Shown: positions 44,374-53,470, counted from the first letter of the stretch. The stretch is DNA of 64,000 bases from Udaeobacter sp963725505 (GCA_963725505.1 CAVRYN010000002.1:611952-675951); one strand, 5' to 3'. Notes: generated by a model from the letters alone, not told the origin. Program-made: numbers and translations.

Positions 44374-45549
44374 GTGCAACTGGAAAGCGGCCAACTTTTA
44401 CAGCGATTGAAACCGCTGTTTCAGGAAAATTTCGAAAAGTTCGGCGAGCTAGGCGCGGCGGTGTCGGTTCGGCAGAATGGCAAACCGATTATTGATCTCT
44501 ACGGCGGGTTTCGAGATGTGCGTCGCGAAGAATCGTGGACCGCTGACACGCTCGTGCTGACCTGGTCGGCGACGAAGGGAATCGGCAGCGCGTGTGTCTT
44601 GCATGCGTTGCAAGAATATAAGATCGACATCAGCCGACGCGTCGCCGAGTTCTGGCCCGAGTTTGCTCAGGCAGGCAAAGAAGAAATCACGCTCGCACAG
44701 TTGCTCTCGCATCAAGCCGGGCTTTGCGCTTTGGATCGGCGAGTCGATGTGCTCGACTACGACGCAGTGATTCGCGCGCTGGAAGCGCAAAAACCGCTGT
44801 GGCCACCCGGGACCGCGCACGGTTATCACGCGCGCACGTTTGGATTTCTTCTCGACGAACTCGTCCGCCGAATCGCTGGAAAGACCCTGTCGGATTACTG
44901 GCAGGAAAATTTTGCCGGACCGCTCAATCTCGATTTCTGGATCGGCCTTCCGAAAAAGGAAAATTCGCGCGTGGCAACCATGTTCGCCGCCAAGAGCGGC
45001 AAGCCACTGGAGCCGAAAAACCGCCAGTCCGGCTCGGACCAATTTTATCTCGATCTTGTTACGCCCGGCACTTTGGCACGCAAAACGTTTACGTCACCGT
45101 ACGGCCTGCATGTGATCAGTAAGATGAATGAGCCTGCAATTCGCGCGCACCCGATTGTTTCCTTTGGCGGGATCGGGAGCGCGTCGGCGCTTGCGAAATT
45201 TTATTCCATGCTCGCCAACGGCGGAAAGTTTGATAGCCAGACTTTCTTTTCAGAAAAGACTATCGCATGGATGACCACCACGCTCGCAGACGGCTTGGAC
45301 CGCGTTTTTCAAATGCCGACAGCATTTTCAGCTGGATTTATGAAAGATCCGCGAAATGCAGCGCGAAGAATGTTGGGTCAATCAGCAACTTCCTTTGGAC
45401 ATCCGGGCGCCGGTGGCAGCCACGCCTTTGCCGATCCGGAAAACAAAATTGCGTTCGCTTACGTCATGAACCAAATGGAGCAATCGCTTTTGCCTAACGA
45501 AAAATCATTGCGTCTGGTGGACGCCATTTACGTCGGGGCGACTGACTAA
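44374..45549 (+). CDS. serine hydrolase of the beta-lactamase/esterase (class C-like) family
   Basis: A 391-residue protein of the Beta-lactamase (PF00144) superfamily, close to EstB/EstA-type esterases. The nucleophile motif SxxK is SATK in LTWSATKGIGSACVL. The Tyr motif is GYHARTFGFLLDELVRR (Y-H-A in place of YxN). The third motif region is FGHPGAGGSHAFADPENK. LLSHQAGL is also typical. There is no signal peptide, so a cytoplasmic esterase or peptidase is more likely than a beta-lactamase. GTG 44374 is the first start after the palindrome. It has its own transcription unit. Confidence 0.9.
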   Translation: MQLESGQLLQRLKPLFQENFEKFGELGAAVSVRQNGKPIIDLYGGFRDVRREESWTADTLVLTWSATKGIGSACVLHALQEYKIDISRRVAEFWPEFAQAGKEEITLAQLLSHQAGLCALDRRVDVLDYDAVIRALEAQKPLWPPGTAHGYHARTFGFLLDELVRRIAGKTLSDYWQENFAGPLNLDFWIGLPKKENSRVATMFAAKSGKPLEPKNRQSGSDQFYLDLVTPGTLARKTFTSPYGLHVISKMNEPAIRAHPIVSFGGIGSASALAKFYSMLANGGKFDSQTFFSEKTIAWMTTTLADGLDRVFQMPTAFSAGFMKDPRNAARRMLGQSATSFGHPGAGGSHAFADPENKIAFAYVMNQMEQSLLPNEKSLRLVDAIYVGATD

Positions 45550-45630
45550 TTGCCCGTGTGCGGACAATGCAGCTTGATATGGCTACGACTTTTTAGTTGG
45601 CTCGTAGCGTGCCTGCTGATGACCAGGTAA

Positions 45631-46321
45631 CGTCACTGGACGGGATTATCGGCAGGTGGCGGACAACACGGGGCGGCCGCCTTTACTACGACACATTGGA
45701 GCGTGGTGCTGGAGGCACAAGGCGAATCGCCCGCGGCACAAGAGGCGCTGGAAAAGCTTTGTCGCACCTATTGGCGACCTATTTATAGCTTCGTCCGGCG
45801 ACAAGGTGCCGGGGCTGAGGAGCGGAAGATCTCACTCAGGGTTTCTTCGCTCTGGTGTTAGAGCGCAAAGATCTCACCACTGTGCGAAAGGAAAAGGGAC
45901 GGCTTCGTTCTTACCTGCTCACGTCGGTCAAAAATTTTCTGGCCGATGAAGCGCGCCGCGCGCTGGCAGTGAAGCGCGGCAAAGGACAACGCTTAATTCC
46001 GTTGGATGACATTCGTGAGGGTGAGCGCATCGATGTTGAACGAAGCGACAGATTAACCGCCGACCAAATCTACGAACGTCGTTGGGCGTTTACAGTTCTG
46101 GAGCAAGTGATGGCGCGGCTGCGGGATGAGTATCGCAGCGCGGGCAATCTACGCTTCTTTGATCAGATGAAGAAAATGCTTATGGACGAACCGGACCGGC
46201 CGTCGCAAGCCCAGATCGCTACGGAATTCGACATGACGGAGAACGCGGTCAAGCAAGCTTTTTATCGATTTCGTCAGCGTTACCAAGCGTTATTGCGAGA
46301 GGAGATTGCCCACACAGGCCA
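45631..46321 (+). pseudogene. ECF-type sigma factor gene, broken
   Basis: The remnant reads TTHWSVVLEAQGESPAAQEA from about 45691, then LCRTYWRPIYSFVRRQGAGAEE, a one-base loss at about 45823, then AEDLTQGFFALVLERKDLTT and a long intact stretch through RSYLLTSVKNFLADEARRAL, YERRWAFTVLEQVMARL and RPSQAQIATEFDMTENAVKQ to LLREEIAHT. This is the ECF-like sigma factor that in Verrucomicrobiota and Planctomycetota often sits beside Ser/Thr kinases. No start codon is usable before TTHWS, and its C-terminus is cut off and joined to the middle of a kinase. It cannot make a normal protein. Confidence 0.8.
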
Positions 46322-48897
46322 CCCTGGCGATAAGGATCGCTCAATTCAAATCCTGACGCCCGCGAACGCTTTATGCGCGAAGCGCGTGCAGCCGCAGCAC
46401 TGCGACACGAAAACATCGCTACCGTCCACCAGTTCGGAATGCGCCTTGAGACAGGCCAATATTTTTACGCGATGGAACTGATCGAGGGCGAGACCCTTGA
46501 GGAACGCGTTCGCCGCGCCGGGCCGCTCGATGCGCGCACCACCATCGAAGATCGCACAGCAAGTCACCTCGGCGCTGGCCGCCGCGGAAAAGCACGGGTT
46601 AGTCCACCGCGATTTAAAGCCAGCAAACCTGATGCTCGTCTCGCCCGATGGCGAGAACGGTCGGCAGCGTGCACAGCAACAATGCGCAAGAGCTGGTCCG
46701 TGGTGAAAATAATCGATTTCGGTTTGGCTAAAGCTTTTCACACTCAGACCGATCCGAAGTCGCTGACCCATGACAGATTCGTCGGCACGCCGGCATTCGC
46801 CAGCCCGGAACAATTTGAACATTCTGCGCTCGACGTGCGCTCCGACATCTACTCGCTGGGCGAAACGCTCTGGTTCGCGCTTACAGGAAAAACGCCATTT
46901 GCAGGCCATAGCGTGGAGGAGATTCACCGCGCCAAAAATCAAATGTGCTTCCAATCGAACAACTCAAAGCAGCGCATGTTCCCTCTCGCCTGAGGTCGCT
47001 GCTCGAATCGATGCTCGCACTGGAACCGGCGTCACGGCCCGGCACACACGAATTAGCAGCGCGCCTGCAACGTTGCTCCCCAGAGGCACGCAGCGTGCGA
47101 CGCACGCGCGTCGCTCTCGCAGCGGCAGCCCTCGTAGTTCTCGGCATGTCTGCACTCTTCATCTTCATATCGATGCGCGATCCAAAATGCAGCTTTCGAA
47201 TCCCGCGACACCGGAGAAAAGCATTGCAGTGCTTCCGTTTGAAAACCGCAGCGAGGACAAAGCGAATGCGTACTTTGCTGACGGTATTCAGGACGAGATT
47301 CTGACACGCTTATCTAAGATTGCGGATTTAAAAGTAATCTCGCGCACTTCCACGCAGCAATATCAGAGCAAACCTGGCAATCTCGCGCGAGATCGCGAAG
47401 CAGCTTGGCGTAGCGAACATTCTTGAGGGTAGCGTGCAAAAAGTAGGCTGATCAGGTGCGGGTCAATGTGCAGTTGATTAACGCGCAAACCGATTCCCAT
47501 CTCTGGGCAGACACCTACGACCGGAAGTTGACTGACATCTTTGGGGTCGAGAGCGAGATCGCCAAAGCGAATCGCGGAGTCGTTGCAAGCGAAGCTCACC
47601 GGTCGCGAGGAGCAAGCCTTAGCAGTTAAACCAACAAACAATCCAGAGGCTTACGATGCCTACCTGCGTGGGCTGGCTTATAGTCTGAAAAGCACAACAC
47701 ACCCGCCAACGCCCTTGGCGCGCAGAAATATCTCAGAGAAGCGGTGCGGCTTGGACCCGAAGTTCGCCCTTAGTTGGGCGCTGCTGTCATACGTGGATGC
47801 GCGCGGCTACATCACACAGATTCTTCAACCAACGGTCGCCCTGCGTGAAGAGGCACGGCAGGCAGCCGAAACCGCTCTCACTCTTCAGCCCAATCTCGGC
47901 GAGGCCGTATTGGCCAAGGGCTATTACCACTACTCCTGCCTAAAGGATTACGACACTGCGGTGCGTTACTTTGAGCAAGCACGTCAGCTCCTGCCCAATA
48001 GCAGCCGGATTCCTGAATCGCTGGCCTATGTCGCGCGGAGGCGAGGCCAGTGGGACCGGAGCGAGTCGTACTTCAACGAAGCCGAGCGGCTCGACCCGCG
48101 CAACGTTAACCTGCTCACCCAGCACGCGCTTTCCTATATCGATCTTCGTCGTTTCCCCGAAGCGCTGCGAAAGCTTGATCAGGTTCTCGATATCACGCCG
48201 GACGACGTGGATACGCTCGCGGTAAAGGCGGCTATCGCACAAGCCGAGGGCGATCTGCCGCGGGCCGCTGCGCTCCTAGCTCCGCTCCATCCGAACGCCG
48301 ACGACACCAGCGCCGTTGGAAACACAAGTTTACCAAGCGATCCTGGAGCGCCGTCCTGCACAAATCATCTCTCGGCTAAAGGAAATACTGGCCAAGCCTG
48401 ATCCAGCGTTGGGTTTCATCAATGGCGAACTGCGCTTTTGGTTAGGCTGGGCGCAAGAAGTCGCCGGCGACCATGCCGCTGCCCAGGAAAGTTGGCGACA
48501 GGCGCGCAGCGAACTGGAATCTTTTCTCAAAGAACAGCCGGAAAATTATCTCCTCATTGGCAGATCTCGCGCTGACCAATATGGGCCTTGGTGACAAAGC
48601 CGCCGCGTTGAGCTCTGGCCGAACGGGCCATGGCCGCGCTGCCGATCGAGAAAGACGCGATGGATGGTCCCACTCCGATCGAGATCCTCGCCCGGGTGGC
48701 GGCGCAGATGGGGGAGCCCGACCGCGCCATCGCCGCTTTACAGAAACTTCTCTCGATACCGTACGAAGGCGCGCTGGCTTAAAGCCGTGCCGCTCACTCC
48801 TGCGCTGCTCCGGCTCGATCCGATGTTCGATCCGCTCCGGAACGATCCGCGTTTCCAAAAACTCTGCGAGGAAAAGCAGCCGCCTGCCACGCCGTAG
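46322..48897 (+). pseudogene. Ser/Thr protein kinase with TolB-like and TPR regions, heavily frameshifted
   Basis: Pieces of one long receptor-type kinase appear in changing frames. FMREARAAAALRHENIATVH opens without any N-lobe glycine loop or ATP lysine. Then come AAEKHGLVHRDLKPANLMLV (another frame), VKIIDFGLAKAF, GTPAFASPEQFEHSALDVRS, a membrane segment near 47110-47170, a TolB/FlgO-like stretch SIAVLPFENRSEDKANAYFA to VNVQLINAQTDSHLWADTYD, and TPR repeats from about 47650 to 48890. At least six frame changes and a missing N-terminus mark it as dead. The final stop lies in a palindromic repeat. Originally it would have been a membrane kinase with periplasmic TPRs, partner of the sigma factor before it. 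Confidence 0.8.
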
Positions 48898-48957
48898 CTC
48901 GGTTTAGGTGAAGATAGGAATTGCACCCGCCTTCGCAACGCCACGGCGTGGCAGGCG
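48881..48957 (+). repeat. palindromic element R4
   Basis: CGCCTGCCACGCCGTAGC at 48881 and GCCACGGCGTGGCAGGCG ending at 48957 are nearly perfect reverse complements around a 41-base loop containing CCCGCCTTCGCAACG. A right-half copy is at 59054-59085. The remaining gap up to 49180 holds no gene that I can see. Confidence 0.75.
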
Positions 48958-49180
48958 AATTATCACGAATAGGCTGATCAACTCGCGAAAGCTTTCGGAG
49001 TCAATTGGTGTGAATCAGTGAAATTCGTGTCTATAAGCTACTAGCCGGTTCGCTTCCTGTCCTTCTGTTCAAAGCGATCCGTGAACATCCACGGCAGTCG
49101 CGCCGAAGTGCGCGAAGGCGGGTCCGCGGCCGCCAGTAAGTTTTTTGCCACGTCGGCCAAAATTTTCCGAAGGAAAGGGT

Positions 49181-49240
49181 AAAGGCCAGAAATGAGTTCT
49201 CAATGAAGAGAGGTCACGGAAGGCCAAAACAATGAAAGTG
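49181..49240 (+). promoter_or_regulatory. shared 5' leader, copy 1
   Basis: AAAGGCCAGAAATGAGTTCT followed by CAATGAAGAGAGGTCACGGA and AGGCCAAAACAATGAAA. A copy with about 90 percent identity stands at 50708-50766, also directly before a gene for an exported protein. GGCC occurs at both ends (AAAGGCC, AAGGCC). It may be a regulatory leader or protein-binding region. No leader peptide is conserved. Confidence 0.55.
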
Positions 49241-49246
49241 GGAATT

Positions 49247-50179
49247 ATGAAAAATAAGCTAACGAAAACAAGGTTTAACACTGTCCTTGGTATAGCCTGT
49301 CATCTATTCGGCAGGGCAGCATCGTTAGGAGCGGTCATTCTGACATGCCACAGCGCGACGGCTCAGGATCTGTATGTCTCGGCCCGGGATGACAGCGAGG
49401 GCAAGGTCTTGAGATTTAGTTGGGACGGACTGCGAAGCACCTTTGCCGAAGGGTTGAGTGCCCCTCGAGGTCTGGCCATGGACAGTGCAGGCAATCTGTT
49501 TGTGGCGGATGTTGTCAGCGACGACCCTGTCATCAGCTTCATCTACAAATTTAGTCCCGACGGAACGCGAAGCACTTTCGCCACCCTGTCGGGTTTGCCA
49601 ACGGACCTGGCCTTTGACGCCGCGGGTAATCTGTTTGTGGCGGATTACGGCAGGGGCAGCATCTATGAATACAAGCCTAGCGGGACGCGAGCCACCTTTG
49701 CCTCGGGATTGAATCGGCCTCAAGGGCTCGCCTTTGACGGGGCGGGCAATCTCTTTGTCGGGGAGACGACCTACAACGGCAACATCTATCGATACAAACC
49801 GGACGGAACACGGACCACCTTTGCTTCCGGCTTCTCTGGCCAAATGCACCTGGCCTGTGACAGTGCGGGCAACCTGTTTGTGTCGGGCAGCTTTGGTGAC
49901 ATCATGAGCGGAAACGTCTATAAAATTACTCCTAACGGAGTGCGAACCATCTTCGCCTCCGGGATGTATGCGCCTGCAAGTTTGGCCTTTGACTACCGAG
50001 GCAATCTTTTTGTGGTGGATTTAGGCATTCCTGAGGTCCCAAGCGTGATCTATGAGTTTACCCCAGCCGCAAAGCGAAGCACCTTTGCGACGGCGGCGGC
50101 TTCCGACGATCCCGGGTTAGAGTTTAATTATCTCGCCTTCCAGCCAATACAACAAATACCAAACCATCGCCCACACTGA
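49247..50179 (+). CDS. exported six-bladed NHL/SMP-30-like beta-propeller protein
   Basis: A 310-residue protein with a signal peptide (about 1-40, ending SATAQ) and six propeller repeats of about 41-43 residues. Each has the pattern LAFDxAGNLFVADY, then IYxYKPDGTRTTFASGL; GNLFV occurs five times. The closest folds are NHL and SMP-30/gluconolactonase propellers, but no lactonase metal ligands can be picked out, so a binding role is equally likely. ATG 49247 was chosen over 49232 because the second leader copy also precedes an ATG followed by AAAAAT. It is secreted to the periplasm or outside. Confidence 0.82.
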   Translation: MKNKLTKTRFNTVLGIACHLFGRAASLGAVILTCHSATAQDLYVSARDDSEGKVLRFSWDGLRSTFAEGLSAPRGLAMDSAGNLFVADVVSDDPVISFIYKFSPDGTRSTFATLSGLPTDLAFDAAGNLFVADYGRGSIYEYKPSGTRATFASGLNRPQGLAFDGAGNLFVGETTYNGNIYRYKPDGTRTTFASGFSGQMHLACDSAGNLFVSGSFGDIMSGNVYKITPNGVRTIFASGMYAPASLAFDYRGNLFVVDLGIPEVPSVIYEFTPAAKRSTFATAAASDDPGLEFNYLAFQPIQQIPNHRPH

Positions 50180-50707
50180 GGAGCTGATCAGGTGAGCGAC
50201 ACATCGGAGCGAGAGCCTCTTTCGGTCGTCGTGAAGACGCACGGACAGGCTCCTGCAGTTCGCTGCCACGATTTCTCTTGGGATGCAAAACGTGTTCGAT
50301 TCCGGTCCGCCTTTCGTGGCTGGAGCTTTTGGAGACAACTTCGACTGATCGCTAGCAACCATCAAAGGTCGCTTCTGGTACGGCTGAAGAAGAGATTCTA
50401 ACCGCGCTGGAACAACCTACCTGGACTCCTAGATCAGGAAGTATGCGTTGCGCGGCCACCCGCGCTTCGCCGAGATCATACCCGCCGCAGCCGAGCGTAT
50501 TCCGCTGAAGTAACAACTGCGGTGACAGGCTCGCCGCGGGACGAGTCTGTCCGAATGGCGGACGTGGCGCCTGCAGTTTGGGAGAACTCGTCTTTTCGCA
50601 GCCGGCACTCCGAAAGCTTTCGCGAGCAGGCGGCTGCTTCTACAGGACGGCGGCCCCTACAATTTTCCGCGTAACCTCGCGCCGGATTTTACGCATTACC
50701 TCAGGTG
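50180..50707 (+). other. mostly non-coding gap with a doubtful 69-codon reading frame
   Basis: A GTG-started frame at 50192-50401 (MSDTSEREPLSVVVKTHGQA...) follows a GAGGAGCTGATCAG stretch that could bind ribosomes, but its composition is arginine-rich and unlike a known protein, so I do not call it a gene. The rest has fragments resembling the repeats seen elsewhere, such as GACGAGTCTGTCCGAATGGC and TCTACAGGACGGCGGCCCCT. Confidence 0.4.
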
Positions 50708-50766
50708 AAAGGCCAGAAATGAGTTCTCAAAGACGAGAGGTCAAAGAAGGCCAAAACAAAATGAAA
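50708..50766 (+). promoter_or_regulatory. shared 5' leader, copy 2
   Basis: AAAGGCCAGAAATGAGTTCT then CAAAGACGAGAGGTCAAAGA and AGGCCAAAACAAAATGAAA, matching copy 1 at 49181-49240. It lies 14 bases before the small exported protein gene. An 18-codon frame starting at the internal ATGAGTTCTCAA is not kept in copy 1, where it stops after four codons. Confidence 0.55.
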
Positions 50767-50780
50767 GGAAATTAAAGATC

Positions 50781-50975
50781 ATGAAAAATCAAAACATCGT
50801 ATTGATAGCTATAGCGTTGGTGCTTGCGTTTGCGCTTGCGCCAATCATCCAAGCAAGGCCCGGCCCGCGCCCGTACCCTACCCCCCCGCCCGCTAATGAG
50901 CGCGTCAGTGCGCCGCAGACTAGTGGTGGTCCTGCCGGCTCCATCGCAGAACCTCCCGGTGATCACTATCAATAG
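50781..50975 (+). CDS. small exported proline-rich protein
   Basis: A 64-residue protein: MKNQNIVLIAIALVLAFALA is a good signal peptide with cleavage probably after IIQA (residue 25), leaving about 39 residues rich in Pro, Gly and Ala (RPGPRPYPTPPPANERVS). It has no cysteines and no recognisable domain. GGAAATTAAAGATC precedes the ATG. It shares its leader sequence with the propeller gene at 49247, so the two are probably controlled together. Function unknown. Confidence 0.65.
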   Translation: MKNQNIVLIAIALVLAFALAPIIQARPGPRPYPTPPPANERVSAPQTSGGPAGSIAEPPGDHYQ

Positions 50976-51211
50976 CGCTGGGGATGTGACACGGGGGAAG
51001 ACCGCCTAGCTCAGCCACAATGTGGATTAAGCCTTGAGCTTGAGTCTTGGACAAGCGACAACGAATCGCGCGCCGCGCCGTCCCCGGGAAGCTTTCGAGG
51101 CGGCGCGGCGTCGCTCTGTCGCATCCCTAGCTTCCACTTGTGTCCGTCGTTACGCCTGACTCTTTGGTCAGATTCATACGATGTCCCGGTGGGTTCGGCG
51201 CCGCGACGTAT

Positions 51212-51300
51212 CTGTAGCCGCGCCTCTGTGAGGCGCGCACCGGACGCTGATGCGAGAATGCGCGCAACGCGGGGCACTTCGCACAGCGAAGCGGCTACAG
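51212..51300 (+). repeat. palindromic element R2 after yjbQ
   Basis: CTGTAGCCGCGCCTCTGTGA at the left and GCACAGCGAAGCGGCTACAG at the right. On the minus strand the right end provides the TAG stop of the YjbQ frame. Confidence 0.7.
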
Positions 51301-51724
51301 TTCGCCGATAATGGTAACCAGAATTTTTCGCCGGTGCAGCGGCTCGCCGATGTTCGAAGAGGAAAATGCCCTGCCACGTTCCAAGCTGCATTTTTCCGTT
51401 GGCAATCGGAACTGTCTCGCTGGTGCGCGTCAAGACCATGCGGATATGCGATGGCATGTCATCGCTGCCCTCGGAGCCGTGTGTAAAGTAATCGGCATCC
51501 TCGGGCACTAGTCGATCGAAGAATTCTTCCAAGTCGTCTCGCGCAGTTGGATCGGCATTCTCCATAATGACGATGCTGCAACTGGTGTGTTGGACAAAAA
51601 CAGTCACTGTCCCATTTCGGACGCCGCACCTGTCGATCTTCGCCTGAACTTCATCGGTGATTTCGTACAATCCCTTGCCGTTGGTGCGAAGATCGAGGTG
51701 GTCGTGGCGAACATACATAAACAA
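51293..51724 (-). CDS. yjbQ: YjbQ/UPF0047 family protein, frameshifted near the C-terminus
   Basis: The main frame shows the UPF0047 blocks TVFVQHTSCSIVIMENADPT, VPEDADYFTHGSEGSDDMPS and MQLGTWQGIFLFEHR. After FEHR the annotated frame runs on into nonsense for about 100 residues, but shifting by one base at about 51346 gives EPLHRRKILVTIIGEL and a stop at 51293, which is the normal end of this family (about 143 residues). So one base has been gained there. Some members have weak thiamin-phosphate-synthase-like activity; the role is poorly understood. Confidence 0.85.
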
Positions 51725-51751
51725 ACGAACAAAGCCCTAATGCATGCGCTT

Positions 51752-51876
51752 GTCATCCCGAGCCGCGCAGACGGCGAGGGACCTCACAACTGCGAACACA
51801 GGAAACGCGGATTATCCCGAGCGTGCTACGAAAGTCAGGATGTCTTTGTGGGGTCCCTCACTTCGTTCGGGATGAC
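51752..51876 (+). repeat. dispersed palindromic element R1 (copy 7)
   Basis: Left arm GTCATCCCGAGCCGCGCAGA then GAGGGACCTCAC; right arm GGGTCCCTCACTTCGTTCGG then GATGAC. It fills the gap between the divergent yjbQ and phosphoribosyltransferase genes. Confidence 0.8.
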
Positions 51877-51978
51877 AGATTTTTGATTGCATCGAGCCAA
51901 TATTCGCGCTGTCAATAAAATTGGACGGGCTTTCGGTCGCGCGTTGATCTCTGCGTCCGCTAGTGGCCTAATGAGTTG

Positions 51979-52545
51979 ATGCAAACCGACATCGAGCGCG
52001 TGCTGTTTGATGAGCCCGCGATCAACCGGCGGCTTGATGAGATTGCACAGCAAATTTCGAATGATTACCGCAACCGCGAATTGACCGTAATCGCGGTCCT
52101 AACCGGCAGCCTGATGTTCACGGCGGATCTGCTTCGGCGGATTCCGCTCCCATTGAAATTGGATTGCCTGAGCGTGGTCAGTTATCACGGAAAAGCGCAG
52201 ACCAGCGGCGAGGTGATTTTCAAGTTTGCCACGGCGAGTCCGTCCTGTGGCGGACAGGTCGCCCTTCCCGATGTGGCTGACCGGGATGTCTTGATTCTCG
52301 ATGATATTCTGGATAGCGGCCACACGCTGGCGGCCATCCGCGACAAACTGGAGACGGCTAACCCGCGCAGCATTCGCGTTTGTGTTTTACTAAGCAAAAG
52401 GAAACAACGGGCTCGGGACGTCGAACCGGATTATGTTGGGTTCGAAATTGAAGATGAATTTGTCGTCGGTTACGGGCTCGATTTTATGGAAAGTTACCGC
52501 AACCTGCCGTACATCGGCGTGCTGAGGAAAGAATTGCTGCCGTAA
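51979..52545 (+). CDS. hpt: hypoxanthine phosphoribosyltransferase-like protein
   Basis: A 188-residue type I phosphoribosyltransferase for purine salvage. It has VIAVLTGSLMFTADLLRRIP, SYHGKAQTSGEV, the PRPP loop VLILDDILDSGHTLAAI and DYVGFEIEDEFVVGYGLDF, which is the hypoxanthine/guanine type. Between SGEVIF and VLILDD it has about a dozen more residues than usual (TASPSCGGQVALP), coded by a short inverted repeat (52232-52262). ATG 51979 is preferred to TTG 51976. Confidence 0.92.
   Translation: MQTDIERVLFDEPAINRRLDEIAQQISNDYRNRELTVIAVLTGSLMFTADLLRRIPLPLKLDCLSVVSYHGKAQTSGEVIFKFATASPSCGGQVALPDVADRDVLILDDILDSGHTLAAIRDKLETANPRSIRVCVLLSKRKQRARDVEPDYVGFEIEDEFVVGYGLDFMESYRNLPYIGVLRKELLP
52232..52262 (+). 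repeat. short inverted repeat inside the phosphoribosyltransferase gene
   Basis: GGCGAGTCCGTCC at the left and CGGACAGGTCGCC at the right form an imperfect hairpin. The core TCCGTCCTGTGGCGGACA closely matches TCCGTCCCGTGGCGGACA at 4085-4102, between ftsI and murE. Confidence 0.5.
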
Positions 52546-52587
52546 TCGAGCGAATGAACTCATTCGTGATCACGGCCAGAGTTTTGA

Positions 52588-52658
52588 ACCACGAAGGGCA
52601 CGAAGAACACGAAGAAGAAGTGGTTGTTTGGCTTCGTGACTTTCGTGTTCTTCGTGGT
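52588..52658 (+). repeat. palindromic repeat R3-like (ACCACGAAG...CTTCGTGGT)
   Basis: ACCACGAAGGGCACGAAGAA at the left and TTTCGTGTTCTTCGTGGT at the right pair across most of the element. It lies between hpt and the MoaD/ThiS gene. Confidence 0.75.
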
Positions 52659-52672
52659 GAAATCATGATACG

Positions 52673-52918
52673 ATGAAAATTCATGTGCAATTTTACGCGC
52701 AACTCCGCGATCTGATTGGAATCCGTGAGTTGGACGTGGATCTTGCCGAAGGCGCGACTGTGCGGGAACTGCTCGACCAACTCTATGCGAAACAACCTGC
52801 GCTTCGCTCGCACGACAAGAGCATTTTGATCGGTGCAGGCGTAGAATTCGTCGATCGCAGTTACCAACTGAAACCGGGCGAGGAGATTGCCATCATGCCG
52901 CCTGTGCAAGGGGGGTAA
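52673..52918 (+). CDS. MoaD/ThiS-family ubiquitin-like sulfur carrier
   Basis: An 81-residue beta-grasp protein ending PPVQGG; the C-terminal Gly-Gly is the site of adenylation and thiocarboxylation. The start MKIHVQFYAQLRDLIGIREL and the block GATVRELLDQL fit MoaD (molybdopterin synthase small subunit) better than ThiS, and PGEEIAIMPPV is typical of MoaD. No other molybdenum cofactor gene is adjacent, so its partner is not known. Bounded by repeats on both sides. Confidence 0.85.
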   Translation: MKIHVQFYAQLRDLIGIRELDVDLAEGATVRELLDQLYAKQPALRSHDKSILIGAGVEFVDRSYQLKPGEEIAIMPPVQGG

Positions 52919-52950
52919 TCAGAGATCAGAAGTCAGACGTCAGAGATCAC

Positions 52951-52987
52951 ATTCGTGTCGATTCGTGTCCATTCGTGGTTTTGATTA
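52951..52987 (+). repeat. dispersed repeat R3 (inverted copy)
   Basis: ATTCGTGTCGATTCGTGTCC then ATTCGTGGTT. It is the reverse complement of the type at 38844 and reaches the stop codon of yajQ. Confidence 0.6.
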
Positions 52988-53470
52988 ATCTCTGAAATTT
53001 TTGAAGCTTGTGGCCACACCGAAATCTCGACTGCGCACGAATTGAATCACTGCCTGTAGCTCGTCTTTCTTTTTTCCTGTGACCCGAATTTGCCGGTCCT
53101 GCAGCTGGCTTTGCACCTTAAAGCCTTGGGACTTGATCGCCTGAATAATTTCTTTGGCCTTATTTCCTTCCAGGCCCTGCCGAATTTTCAATTCCTGCCG
53201 GGCGTGACCGACGGATGAAATGGCGGGCTCGTCCTGTTCTATGTTGCGCAGATCAACACCGCGCTTGGAAAGTTTGCCGATGAGAATTTCGCGTAACCCA
53301 TGAAGGTGAGCGGCGTCGTCGGCGGTGAGCGTGATTTTGTCTTTCTCTGGGAGAATTTCGGTGGCTACGCCTTTGAAATCGAAACGTGTGGCCAGCTCTT
53401 TGCGCGCCTGATTAATCGCATTGTCGAGCTCCTGCGTGTCCACTTCTGAGACGATATCGAACGAAGGCAT
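52985..53470 (-). CDS. yajQ: YajQ family nucleotide-binding protein
   Basis: A 161-residue YajQ protein. It begins MPSFDIVSEVDTQELDNAIN, has RFDFKGV, and ends QAVIQFVRSRDFGVATSFKNF, a complete match to the family. YajQ proteins bind nucleotides; some are reported to bind cyclic di-GMP and act as transcription co-regulators, but the function in this phylum is unknown. It converges on the MoaD/ThiS gene. Confidence 0.95.
   Translation of the reverse strand: MPSFDIVSEVDTQELDNAINQARKELATRFDFKGVATEILPEKDKITLTADDAAHLHGLREILIGKLSKRGVDLRNIEQDEPAISSVGHARQELKIRQGLEGNKAKEIIQAIKSQGFKVQSQLQDRQIRVTGKKKDELQAVIQFVRSRDFGVATSFKNFRD

Noticed and set aside
44374..45549. Antibiotic-resistance beta-lactamase
   Set aside because: SATK and YHA motifs and lack of a signal peptide point to an esterase/peptidase-type serine hydrolase.
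50192..50401. A 69-codon GTG-started gene
   Set aside because: Start context is fair, but there is no domain, no signal peptide and the composition is repeat-like.
50718..50774. A leader peptide (MSSQRREVKEGQ...) in the shared leader
   Set aside because: In the other leader copy the frame stops after four codons, so the DNA or RNA sequence is conserved, not the peptide.
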